From: Diphasiastrum complanatum
Taxonomy: Eukaryota; Streptophyta; Lycopodiopsida; Lycopodiales; Lycopodiaceae
Length of the DNA stretch: 64,000 bases
Direction: 5' to 3'
Assembly (NCBI GenBank): GCA_029204225.1
Contig: CM055102.1
Coordinates: forward strand, 44,091,984 to 44,155,983
The notes below the pieces were generated by a model, which saw only the letters and a program-made list of their open reading frames with translations, did not search any database and had not been told where the DNA came from. Shown here in pieces: positions 23,850 to 36,440 of the stretch. The translations under genes were made by a program, and so were the position numbers. How positions within the stretch are numbered: position 1 is the first letter of the stretch; the number at the start of each line of letters is the position of its first letter.

Positions 23850-24900
23850 GTGTGTATTAGGTGAAATCCACTTTTCCTTGCTCAACTCCACCCAAATTCT
23901 GGCAGGGATCTTATTCACAATATTCTAAGACCTCAAAGAAGTTTGCGAGAGTTCAGAAGGTGATTTGATTGCCCTGCGAAGGTTCTACGAGGGTTCAATC
24001 CTTGTAGGGAGTGAATGCTCGCACAACTTACTCCTGTGTTTGGATTTTCAAGATCAGACCATGTAGACAGGCTAATTTCACTGCTCTTATTCCATTTATG
24101 CCCCTTGCAAAGGTTGGTTTGATGATTTTGATGCTCTGCGAAAGTTCTGAAGATTATGCTTCTTGGAACCCACATACACTAAAAGATGATGTTTTTCCTA
24201 TCAGTAACTCTCGCAGAGATTTTCATGGATGCATTTGGGTCAGATCTAGTGACTGTCCAAGTTTCAAGAGCTATCTCCCAGGGGATCTCCAAAAATCATG
24301 AAAAAAGTCGTTTTTGATGAGATCTTGAGATTCTCTGATTTTTAACTATTGCAAACTGGTAATCCGCTACATCCATGTTAAATCTGATTGTTAGTAACTC
24401 TCTGGAAGTTTTGATAGATATTTGGTAGTAGATCCATCAGTTCTGGGTGAATTTGGCCCTTATTTTGCCACAGTTACTGAGATCGAGGCCTCTGATCTAC
24501 AAATTGGGGGCCTTATTGGTGTAATTTGATGATCTGCTTCCCTCTTGATCCTATCTGGATCTGGATCTCTCTTGGATCTTGTTGGATCTTCCCTGATCTA
24601 GCTAGATCTGGCTGAATCTTGATGGATCTAGCTTGATTTGGCTTGATCTTTCTGGATCTAGTTGTGATGGCCGAACAGATAAACTTTTTGTGACATGCCA
24701 CCACCAACCTGGATTTGTCTCACTACGGTGGCCAGTACTCGTGCAACCGGCTACTTTTGATGGGTGTATCGAATGGTGTCCCATCTAGCTTCTCCAGATT
24801 CACGGCTCCATGATTAAGAATTTATATGATCCGATAACGACCTTCGCCTGTGAATTTTAATTTCCCCTTGATCGCCTTGGTTTTATACATGAGGACTAGA
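23850..24900 (-). other. Spacer between integrase and accessory ORF in element G
   Basis: No coding motif was recognised. 24545-24660 is a degenerate array of GATCT-centred words (GATCTGGATCT, TAGATCTGG, TGGATCTAG). It may be part of an LTR or 3' non-coding region; no second copy exists in the window to prove it. Confidence 0.45.
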
Positions 24901-24902
24901 TC

Positions 24903-25800
24903 TCAGGAATGAAGATCCTTTTTTTGTAACCTGCAATCGTGCCATGCTTTGCGTCTTTCCTTTTCAGCTGCCAGTGCATGCATAGCTAGTAAGCATGTTT
25001 CATAGAGATTATGCAGAGCTTCGTGGCGTAATTGTAGAGATTTGGATTCATCAAGGTGTTGGGTTGTTGCAATCCTTAATGAAGGAACTAAAAACTCTAC
25101 TGGCATTACAACATCCTGATCATATACCAGTTGGAATGGCGCTTGATCAGCGCTTCCCTTATATGCTGTCTTGAATGCCCACAGAGCAGCATGCAACTTG
25201 TGTTCCCAATCCGATCTGCTAGCTTCAACTATTTTTGTGAGCACGCTACACAGGATCTTATTGGATGATTTTGCTTGCCAGTTACTGCGAGGATAGTAAG
25301 GCGTACTAGTTCTATGGATCACGAAGAATTCTTCCAAGAGGACCTTAATGGTCTCATTGATGGAATGACTCTCGCGATCGTTGACTATCTCCACCGGGCA
25401 CCCAAAGCGCACAATGATATTTGCATAGAAAAATTTGGCAGTGGTCCTAGCATCAACTACTCTTACTGCCTTGGCTTCGACCCACTTGGTGAGATAGTCG
25501 ATGGCCACGACTATGTATCGAGCCTGGGTACTTCTTGCTGTAGGGTGAATTGGACCAATGTAATCCAATCCCAACTTTTCAAATGGTGCTTGGGCTAAGA
25601 CCGGGTGCAAAAGTTCATAATTCAATCTTGTTGGTCTCCTTGCCCTTTGACACACATCGCACTTCCTCTAGTATTCCTCCGTATCCTTATGAATCGTTGG
25701 CCACCAACATCCTGATTGCAGGATGTTGCGAACTGTGATGTCGGATGCAAAATGGCCTCCACCCATGCCTTCAGGCAAAAGCGAAATCAATGGCATTCTT
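24903..25800 (-). pseudogene. Element G integrase with zinc-finger
   Basis: Minus strand reads GGGHFASDITVRNILQSGCWWP then CDVCQRARRP (H-H-C-C zinc finger, about 25760-25630). A single TAG interrupts it just before CDVCQ. The core follows: PFEKLGLDYIGPIHP, YIVVAIDYLTKWVEAKAV, FGCPVEIVNDRESHS and YYPRSNWQAKSSN. The two Asp positions are present. The region holding the catalytic Glu (normally NGQAERSN-like) reads NWQAKSSN, so Glu is replaced by Lys. The C-terminal part runs to KERRKAWHD. Confidence 0.85.
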
Positions 25801-25809
25801 ATAGGCATA

Positions 25810-26150
25810 GGTTCCCCATTCCGTGGTGAATGTTGTCTTATGATGGTCTTGGGAGTGCTATCTTCACTTGGTTGTAACTGTTGAAGCCGTCTAAAAAACT
25901 GTAGGCTTCGGCCCCAACTACTCTGTCAAGGACACTTTCCGTAAAAGGTAAATAAAAATTATCCTTTTTGGTGACTGCATTTAGCACCTTCAGATTCACA
26001 CAGATCTGCATTTTGCCATTCTTCTTGGGTACTATAACAATCGGCGATACCCATTCAGTGTGCTCGATTTCATAAATAAAATCTGCGTCTAATAGCTTCT
26101 ACAATTCCTGTTTGATCAGCTCCGTGTAGTTTGGGTTGCAGCGATAGTAA
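25810..26150 (-). pseudogene. Element G reverse transcriptase, N-terminal fragment
   Basis: Minus strand shows EWVSPIVIVPKKNGKMQICVN at about 26065-26005, then NFYLPFTESVLDRVVG and YSFLDGFNSYNQ (25960-25870), the first blocks of Gypsy RT. After TTEWGTYAY at about 25825 the frame passes within some 15 codons into the integrase zinc-finger. The YxDD part of RT and all RNase H are deleted. Confidence 0.82.
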
Positions 26151-26299
26151 CGACTCACCTTGGGGACTGCTCCATCCACCAAGGGTATGGCGTGTTGGCC
26201 TACTGTTGGTGGAATGCCCTTCAGATCACTGTAAGTCTAGGCAAAACGGTCCTTGTACTCCACCAACAATGATCGTAGCCTTTTGAATTGTGTGGGCAT

Positions 26300-27200
26300 T
26301 AACTGCTCTCCCACATGCACTATCTTTTCTTCTTCACCTGGCTTGGCAAGGTTTATTGGTTGTGTTCGCGTAGGTCCCTTGAAGACTTATTCCGCTGGCG
26401 CCTAACTTTGATTAGGTTCTCGCTGGGCTTGCGGCATCATAATTATCATGTCGTCCAAGGTATAATTCTTGAAGGTCTCATGCATCTCGTGAGCTGGTGC
26501 TCATTGAGATTCCTCCTTCAACATATTGATCTTAGTTCGACTGGTCATCTTTTGATTTTTCATCATTTGAGAGGAGGATGACGCTGTATCAAAGTTCATC
26601 ATGATTGACTTCAAGGAATCCAACACCTTCTTTTTCTCTCTTTTTGTCATATCGGTGGATTCGTCCTTTACGTGGGCCACCTATTGATTGGCTAGCCCCG
26701 ATGGTGCAGGTAAGGCCGTACGCTATTGATTATTCGGTGCGCCATACCTCGGTGCCAGATTTGGTGCCCCTTGATGATAGGGATAAGAAGTTTGATGAGG
26801 ACTCTTTTTCTGTTGGACAATTTGGGGATTAAATTGGGCAAAATGCTGTATCGTGCGATGTTGCATTGCACACATGGCAAAATCTATGGGTAGTCTCAAA
26901 TTTTGCTTTAGGACTGGGCACTCGTTCGCTGTATGGTTTTGTGTGCATACTGAACACGATACATTTTTGCGTCGTAGATACTATAGCTGGTTTTGTTCAA
27001 GTAGATTTGACATTGCTACTACAGCTCCTTGTAAGGCTTTCAGTTTCTGATCAAACTACGCCGTAAGCTGTTCCATCTGTTGTATGTGTAATTTTGTCAT
27101 TTGTTCCATCAGCAGTTCCGTGGATAGAGTGGAAGCAGTTGATGATGATGATGCTATCGATGGACTAGGATTATGGGTGGATGGATATTCATTCATGTGA
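26300..27200 (-). pseudogene. Element G gag-like N-terminal region
   Basis: From a Met at about 27198 (THMNEYPSTHNPSPS) the minus strand reads a Ser/Thr-rich then Gln-rich segment (MEQMTKLHIQQMEQ). A short Cys/His cluster follows (CSVCTQNHTANECP, about 26950-26900) matching a CCHC zinc-knuckle, then a Gln/Pro-rich tail. The usual capsid domain is not obvious. Stops and frameshifts are present. Confidence 0.6.
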
Positions 27201-27209
27201 GTCTCCATT

Positions 27210-27427
27210 TGGACCCAACTCTAAAATAATAGACTTCTAAGTTTAAAATGACTTTGGGCCTCAAGTTTTATTTTGACTACAAAGGGGCCCAAGTCCATTA
27301 TTCTATTTACAACTCAACTTGCGTGCTCATTGGGCCATGGGCTTAGACGTGCAGGATGCCATGCCCTTGCAACATATTTTATTTGCCGATATTATTTATT
27401 TACAATATGTTGGGAATACTCCCAACA
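27210..27427 (-). repeat. Probable element G 5' LTR fragment
   Basis: Minus strand begins TGTTGGGAGTATTCCCAACA at 27427, where the F gag sequence stops. The first 20 bases are themselves a near-perfect palindrome. No second copy was found in the window. Confidence 0.4.
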
Positions 27428-27432
27428 TGATA

Positions 27433-28290
27433 GCACTCTACTGCTGCACGACCCTTCTTATGACAATGTACGCATTGAATGTTTGGATTTAACCAACATG
27501 TGTCAATGGTATGTTCGTCACCTCTGCATCTAAAATATGACTTCTTGTCACCACCTTGCGATTTCTATTTGGTAGGTGCTTTGGATCTTCCTTCTTTGTC
27601 TGCATCCTTCGGCGATTGCGGTCAGTCTTTGAGACAACTCCCTCTTAGTATTAGGCTTCTTCTTGCATTGACCTTTGTTTCTATACAAAGCTTGATCAGA
27701 CTCATGTATGTCATTGTAGTGTTCTCTGGCTTCTACTTCCTCTTTGATCTCGGCTATTGCCTTCTCAAGAATCATCGTAGGATCCTTCACTAACAGAGTG
27801 TGTGTCGTTTGGAATGATCTTGGTAGTGCACACAATAGGTACGTAAGTTGCTTCTCCTGTGAGACTGCGTGCTCCGTGCCAGCATTGTGCAAAGAAAGAA
27901 ATAGGTTCTTCATCTTTTTGATGAATGTCGTAAGGTCTTTACCGTCCCAGCGTAGGTAGGTAAGTTGATCTTCCAAATGCATGATTTGGCTGCGTGATTT
28001 GGTCTCGAACCCTGATATCAACTCGTCCCATAGTTCTCGTGCATTTGTGATGGACGATAGATCGAGTGTGATGTTGTCTATGATGGAGGAGGAAATAACC
28101 ACTACTACTTTACTGTTTTTCTCTTCCATTTGCGATGCTCCTTGCAGGTGTTGGCTAGTGGCTTCTCTTCAGTCCCATCCACCCAGGGCCAAAGTGCTTC
28201 TCCTCTTAGGATAAGTGAAGTCTTCACCTTCCCGACTAGGTAGTTCAAACCATTTGCCTGAAGTATCGTGCATATCTTGGATTGGATGCT
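27433..28290 (-). pseudogene. Element F gag
   Basis: Copia gag on the minus strand, main frame 28129-27548. ARELWDELISGFETKS, LEDQLTYLRWDGKDL, FIKKMKNLFLSLH and EKQLTYLLCALPRSFQTT are the usual capsid blocks and closely match element C. The zinc-knuckle (CWLNPNIQCVHCHKKG) at about 27495-27445 is cut short by element G. An upstream frame (GEALWPWVDGTEEKPLA, about 28210) shows a frameshift before the main frame. Confidence 0.85.
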
Positions 28291-28376
28291 CTTATAGATG
28301 TCATTGTAACTTACAACTTTTCAGCTTGAATGAGGCACTTGGTTGTGAACAACCTTGTTCTGATAAAACCTTGGGA

Positions 28377-28387
28377 CTCTGATACCA
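28377..28387 (-). promoter_or_regulatory. Element F primer-binding site
   Basis: Minus strand reads TGGTATCAGAG, complementary to the 3' end of plant initiator-Met tRNA, one base from the LTR end. Confidence 0.8.
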
Positions 28388-28388
28388 T

Positions 28389-28747
28389 TGTTGAAATCCT
28401 ATTATGATGGTTGGCGCTCTTTCTGTGAATCCACTGATGGGATGTCAAATATTGCGCTTTGAGATTCCAGGCAAGGGAACCGAAATGTGACCGCAAACGC
28501 AATCTTTGCGGTGGTTTTGCGGCACTCTCATGTTTCCAGATGAGCTTAGAATGAGTTGAATTCTCAACCGCAAGCACTGTTGCTAACTGAGATCTATCCT
28601 CTTCCAAGCTATAGATGGACACTGCCTATCTAATACTGATTTTTCATGCATTCAATGTGACGAGCCTATGTGCGAAACATAATAAGAGATGAATATGTAA
28701 TGACAATGAACACACATAAAGCATTCAAGAATATACACTTAGCAACA
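28389..28747 (-). repeat. Element F 5' LTR, truncated
   Basis: Matches the primer-binding-site-proximal 350 bp of the 3' LTR, then the match stops abruptly at 28747. The TATA-containing U3 is absent. Confidence 0.8.
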
Positions 28748-31280
<2,533 letters not shown>

Positions 31281-31289
31281 AGCTCAATT

Positions 31290-31710
31290 TTTTTTTTTTT
31301 GGGGGGGGGGCTGCTGGGAGGGCCCTTGCCCGAGGGCAGGCCCCGACCAGCAAGGAAGGCCCGAGAGCTTTGGGCCTTCCCCTACGTAATGCCATTGTGC
31401 GAAGGCTTTTTTTTTTGCCTGAGGGCAGGCCCTGACCAGCAAGGAAGGCCCGAGAGCTTTGGGCCTTCCCCTGCGTAATGCCATTGTGCGAAGGTTTTTT
31501 TTTTTTTTTTTTCGCAAATTTTTTTACATTTGTGGTGGAATGTGGATGTGGACAGCATTTGTGGTGGAATGTGGATGTGGACAGCCAATGATGGGCTGCC
31601 ACATAGCACATTCACATTCCACCAGAGAGAGGAGAGAGAACGTGCATTCCACCGGAGAGAGGAGAGAGAAAGTGAATTCCACAGGAGAGAGGAGAGAGAA
31701 TGACAGATTC
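31290..31710 (+). repeat. Three adjacent tandem duplications, GC-rich then purine-rich
   Basis: An 89 bp unit (GAGGGCAGGCCC ... GGGCCTTCCCCT ... GCCATTGTGCGAAGG) is repeated at 31332 and 31421, each followed by a poly-T run. GTGGTGGAATGTGGATGTGGACAGC is repeated at about 31537 and 31559. A 30 bp ATTCCACxxGAGAGAGGAGAGAGAA unit is then repeated three times (31615-31705). Confidence 0.85.
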
Positions 31711-34052
31711 CTAGGAGAGAGAAAATTGGATGGACATTATGCTCCTGGAGGTGGTCCCAAAATACAAAGGACACCTGAGCACAAGGCATTACGTTCATCT
31801 TGTATTTGTCATTTCACATCGTTTTCAAGTTAATTGGACTTGTGGCAATGTCGCTCCTCCTCTTGAACCCATTTGGTCCTTGAAAGTCATCACCATCAAC
31901 TTTAAATCCATGGTTGCCTTAGAAATAATTTTTTTTCACATAAGACATTATCGCTATCATGTTTCCCTTTGCGAAGACTATTGTCCCTTTAGTTTAAAAT
32001 TGTGATAAAGAAAAGGTTGTGTTTTCCAAATTGGAAGAAAGGAGAATGTTCTTAAAGGACTTAGCTCCCAAAGAATCATCTTAAGCTCCTTGGATTGCAA
32101 CTATCTTTGCACAATTTATCTTGCTAGCTTGTAGAGGAGTGATATGAGTAGTGCTCTTACTCAATTCTCGAGTAGGAGATGATGTGACATGTGTGGACCC
32201 CCTTTTTTATATCACTACCTTAAATAGTTGACCATTCGTGTTGTTAGAATCTACTTTAAATGTGGAAGTTCAAAGAGAGAAATGAAAGGAGGAATTCGAT
32301 GCTCTTTTAGCCATTCTAATTAATTCTTGGGCCTTGTATTTAGGTGTGGCCTTAAATGGCCTTGAAATTTAAGATGGTCTTAAGTTTTGAGTTACACAAG
32401 GTTACACATGCCTACTATAAACAAGTATGACTTTACAAAGTAAAGGTTGGCCTCTTAATCACATACCCTTTGATTCAAGTCTACCTTCAAACAATGTGCT
32501 TCACATAAAATGCTATCGATTGAAGAATTGCCTTTATAATAATGTCTTACAAGTATTGTTTATTATTTTACAACAGGCCTTTTGATAAAGAGATGTGAGC
32601 ATTGAAAAATATTTGAGATATAGAGCAAAAGATATAGCTTGAAAATAGCCTATGCACTTCGAAACAAATTAAGGTTACAACATATCTTTTAAAAGCCAAA
32701 AAAATGGAGTAAACTAGCTTAACAAAGTCACACACTTGCAATGGAAGTAATGTTGAATCTTTATTTCATTATGATTTCTTTTCATCTGCAAGTCTATAGT
32801 AGACTACTCACTGTATAGACGAATTGATTCAAACATTCACTATCTTTGGTTTTGCAGACGTGGAGAGCAATGAGTCTTGGTGTTTTTAGAGAATGCCATA
32901 TCTTTGTTTTTCTTTCTGTAGGCTAAAGTAGCACTTGCAATGAAAGTAACACTGAATCTTTATTGCATTATGATTTCTTTTCATCTGCAAGTCTAAAACA
33001 AACTACTTTTCTCTATATTGGTGAATTGAAATGCTATGAATGTGGAAGTTTTGAATCACAACATTAAATTGCTATTACGTGAATGCTCCTATTCTTTTCA
33101 TGGTGACTTTGTTTGGTGATGGATACAAAATGACTCTCTTGATACACTTCGCATGGTACCTTCATTGTGCAAACTACATAAACATTACAGTGCATCATTG
33201 AGGTTTTCAAAACAGTTTGAATGGATTTGATTGGCAATCTTATCACATTCTTTAAGAAATTTTGTATGGTCTTCAGTAGGATATAGGCTATATTGTGCAC
33301 GATTATTGAAGAAACATTTAGCTTTAGACATGGAGTCATTGAACACATCTGGATGTTTTGTTGCATAATTCTTCACTTGTTGATTTTTAATGATTAGTTT
33401 TGCGGCTCATATATGATTCAATATTCATAATTGCAGGCCTTTGTCTAATAAATTTGCATGATCATTGTTTGATTATAAAGGTCATGAATTGTTGCCATAA
33501 TTCTTTTGTAAGCTATGGAGTTGTTCATTTGTCTAGCCTTGTTGAAACTCTTCGTGATGTTTTTTTAATCTTTTTGATACATTGTTTTTGGAAAAAAGTG
33601 AAACATTATTAGGCATATTGATTAGTGGATCAAAACACATGATTTCTTGGGGCCATAAAGATCCACGACGGTCCCAAGTGGGGAGGTGTGTATATGATAG
33701 CTTTTAAAGGCTATTGCATAACAAAAGACCAATTTTTTGCATTAGACAAAGTATGGGCTCAAAACAGGTCCTTTGTAAAGATACTTTTGTTGACTTCCCA
33801 CCTTTCAAACTTTCAAATAGGCCAATAACCTTCATTCATGTGTAATGAAATGTTACAGTGATTGATTGACTACAAAGTTTTAGTCTTTCTTGTCTATAGT
33901 TTTGTGTTTTTTAAATTCACACTTGGCAGCAAAAACCATTCGATTGAGTAATAGGTGCTGCTTGTATGTCTTTTTGCTGCCCACGGAATATACTTCTATG
34001 GATAAATTGCGTCGGTGCTTTCCAGGGTTCGCAAGTCATGAGCTAGAAGGAA
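31711..34052 (+). other. Gene-free stretch with one dispersed direct repeat
   Basis: ATTATGATTTCTTTTCATCTGCAAGTCTA recurs near 32766 and 32967 with similar surroundings, a diverged direct repeat of about 200 bp period. A minus-strand frame at 33376-33064 (HPDVFNDSMSKAKCFF) is unrecognised. No gene was identified. Confidence 0.5.
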
Positions 34053-34860
34053 TCATATCTTGATTAGCTATAACTTTTAATTAGTACATCAAACTTCAAA
34101 ATTGAGTACACCATCAGAAAGAGGACTTCAAGAGCTTTCCAAGGCATACCATATTGTCATAGTTACACTGATGAACAAGAAAGTGATAGCTGACAAAAAA
34201 TGGGATATCTTTTCAGTGCAACCAAGTCATTTGCAAGGTCAAATGGCACTTTTGTGCACCGAATAGATATCTCGTCTTTGTTAGCTATAACTTTTTTTGT
34301 TCGTTGGCATAACTATAACAATATAGAATGCATTAGAAAGCATTTGAAGTCCTCTTTCTAATGGTATACTTAGTTTTGAATGTTGATGTACTAATCAAAA
34401 GTTATAGCTAAACAAAAAAGAGATATCTTTTCAGCGTGACCAAGTTCATTTGCAAGGTGTTAAATGGCATGCTTGTGTGCAAAATAGATATCTCGTCTTT
34501 GTTAAACCATAACTATTTTGTTCATTGGCAAGACTATAATAATATGGTATGCATTGGAAAGCTCTTGAAGTACTCTTTTTGATGGTGTAGTCAGTTTTGA
34601 ATTTAGATGTACCAATCAAAAGTTATACCTAACCAAACAATTGGATATCTTTTCAACGCAACCAAGGTCATTTGCAAATGGCACTTTTGTGCACTGAATA
34701 GATATCACATCTTTGTTAAGCTATAATTTTATTGTTCATTGGCAGAACTATATCAATATGGTATGCATTGTAAAGCTCTTGAAGTCTTCTTTCTTTTTAA
34801 GTACTCACTTTTGAATTTCGATGTACTGATCAAAAGTTATAGGTAATCAATGTTTGATAC
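34053..34860. repeat. Hairpin-forming inverted and tandem repeat array
   Basis: 34055-34215 and 34262-34428 are imperfect inverted copies (arms about 165 nt, spacer about 46 nt), both containing TTAGCTATAACTTTT and TACATCAA in reverse relation. The right-hand unit is then repeated directly at spacings of about 215-230 bp, marked by GATATCTTTTCA at about 34204, 34421 and 34646. No coding potential was seen. Confidence 0.85.
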
Positions 34861-35120
34861 TTTGTGACACTTGGAGTTGAATGGCACTATAGGTAACCAT
34901 ACAGGTTAGACGGCGGGCAACACCAGAAACATGAAATATGGCATGTAAATATCGTCGAATATTCTTCTCTCTCCATATAATCTCTCTCTAAAGTGAAACT
35001 TCTTAATCAATCTTGATCCCTATTGGTCACTTCTTGGCGTAAAACTCATGGGCTTGGTGTTGGAAGCTCAAAGCTTGAAGCTCGAAGCTCGAACAAGTGA
35101 CCTTCCCAAATCGATCCAAT

Positions 35121-35811
35121 TGTGAAAAATTGCCTACATTGGCAAATCTAGCCATGTAGAATATTGTACATTTTGTCAATATTGTTTGTTGGTTACTTGA
35201 ATGGCCAAAGTGCCACTTGTACATACACACCTAAAGTAGGTTACCACGAGTCAAGAGGAGTGGTTGTGCCTATTTGGTAGTGATTCCTACTTTGTAGGAT
35301 CTAGACCATGATTTATGATGAGATTTGTACCTACCATGCACCTACCAAGCATGACTCTTGGATCTAGACTAGGGTTTTCACATTAGGGCAAAAAAGTGGA
35401 GTCTACTTCCTTATTACATGCTGGATTTTCACCTAACTTTGCAAAGGAAGTGTGTTTTACTATGTATTTCCATTCTCCATAGTGAGAAGATAGAAACTTT
35501 TTGGAGCCTCAAGGAGAAACTCGAGTTTCCTCTCATTGTATGGTGATTACTCTATTTTTCCAATGAAACCCAGCTTTGGCACTTTGTAAAAACTGTCTAT
35601 AGGCCGTACTACAGCCTTATTTCCGCACGTGTGGAGTTGGATTAGACTATTTGATCAATGCTTTGATTGTCTCTACTTGTTTCCTATCAAGCTGCTAAAC
35701 TAGATCTTGTTTTCTGATGACTAGTTTCTAATAGATTGTTTAACAAGCATACAATCACCTTGTGGATCATTCAAAGATCCATTTATGGTCCTTAGTACTG
35801 TACTTTTCACA
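35121..35811 (+). repeat. Element A 5' LTR
   Basis: 691 bp, TG...CA ends with 8 bp inverted termini. Contains GCACGTGTGG at 35625-35634. The primer-binding site follows without a gap. Confidence 0.95.
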
Positions 35812-35823
35812 TGGTATCAGAGC
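35812..35823 (+). promoter_or_regulatory. Element A primer-binding site
   Basis: TGGTATCAGAGC, complementary to the 3' end of plant initiator-Met tRNA, immediately after the LTR. Confidence 0.92.
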
Positions 35824-36440
35824 CAAGTACAAGCCATTGATCTGTGTTTGAATCTAATCCAGTTTTAGCAGGTTTTGGTGCAAAAAGCTAGTATTGGAAG
35901 GGCGAGCTGGTATCCAGGTTTTGGTGAGGGGATTTGATCCCAAACTTTTTCAGGATCAAAATCCGTACTGTTCACACGTGTGGGCATCTCTGAGCCAGCA
36001 TTTAATAACCCATATTCATTGGATCATAGAAAATTCATATGGTGTCAGTTTATGTAATTTTTGGTGCAAATCCTAGGATAAGCTACCAAGATCACTTGCC
36101 ATTGATTAGTTTTGAATTTGTTTCATGAAAACTAATTAATCTAGGCTGATTTCAGACCTTCTTAAAGTGGAAACCAGGTCTTGAAAGTACATCAAAGTGA
36201 ATGAGAGAGATAGAGTCAGTTTTTGTCCAAGAATAGCCAAGATTGGCATGATTTGCTTGAGTGTAGTTTTCATCTCATCTTATCTTCATTCCAGCTTGTG
36301 AGGGAGTGATAGAACTGTGATTACAAATCCATCTGTTGGATTAGAAGTCAACATTTGAGTGAAACACTGCAAGTTAGAAACCTTTGTGAGTTTCAGGTCC
36401 AAACAAATCTATATCTTGTGTGTAGAATCTTGCTAGTAAG

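Larger units (their letters stand above)
21690..27427 (-). mobile_element. Ty3/Gypsy element G nested in Copia F
   Basis: The F coding region stops at about 27433 (gag zinc-knuckle) and resumes near 21640 (integrase). Between them, on the same strand, lie a gag tail, the RT start, an integrase with its zinc-finger, and a further ORF. The right end is well marked: minus strand starts TGTTGGGAGTATTCCCAACA at 27427. The left end near 21690 is approximate and no second LTR copy was found, so the 3' end is probably truncated. Confidence 0.7.
17727..28747 (-). mobile_element. Copia element F, interrupted by Gypsy element G
   Basis: Minus-strand Ty1/Copia element: truncated 5' LTR (28389-28747), primer-binding site, gag (about 28290-27433), integrase and linker (21640-20490), deleted RT and RNase H (20470-19260), polypurine tract and 3' LTR (17727-19215). 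Protease is missing between the gag zinc-knuckle and the integrase, where element G sits. No matching 5 bp target duplication was found (ATAGT on the left, TGAAG on the right), which fits the lost outer part of the 5' LTR. Confidence 0.85.

Noticed and set aside
34053-34860. CRISPR-like array
   Set aside because: Repeats of 200 bp or more with inverted arms and diverged copies are not short direct repeats with unique spacers; the genome is eukaryotic.
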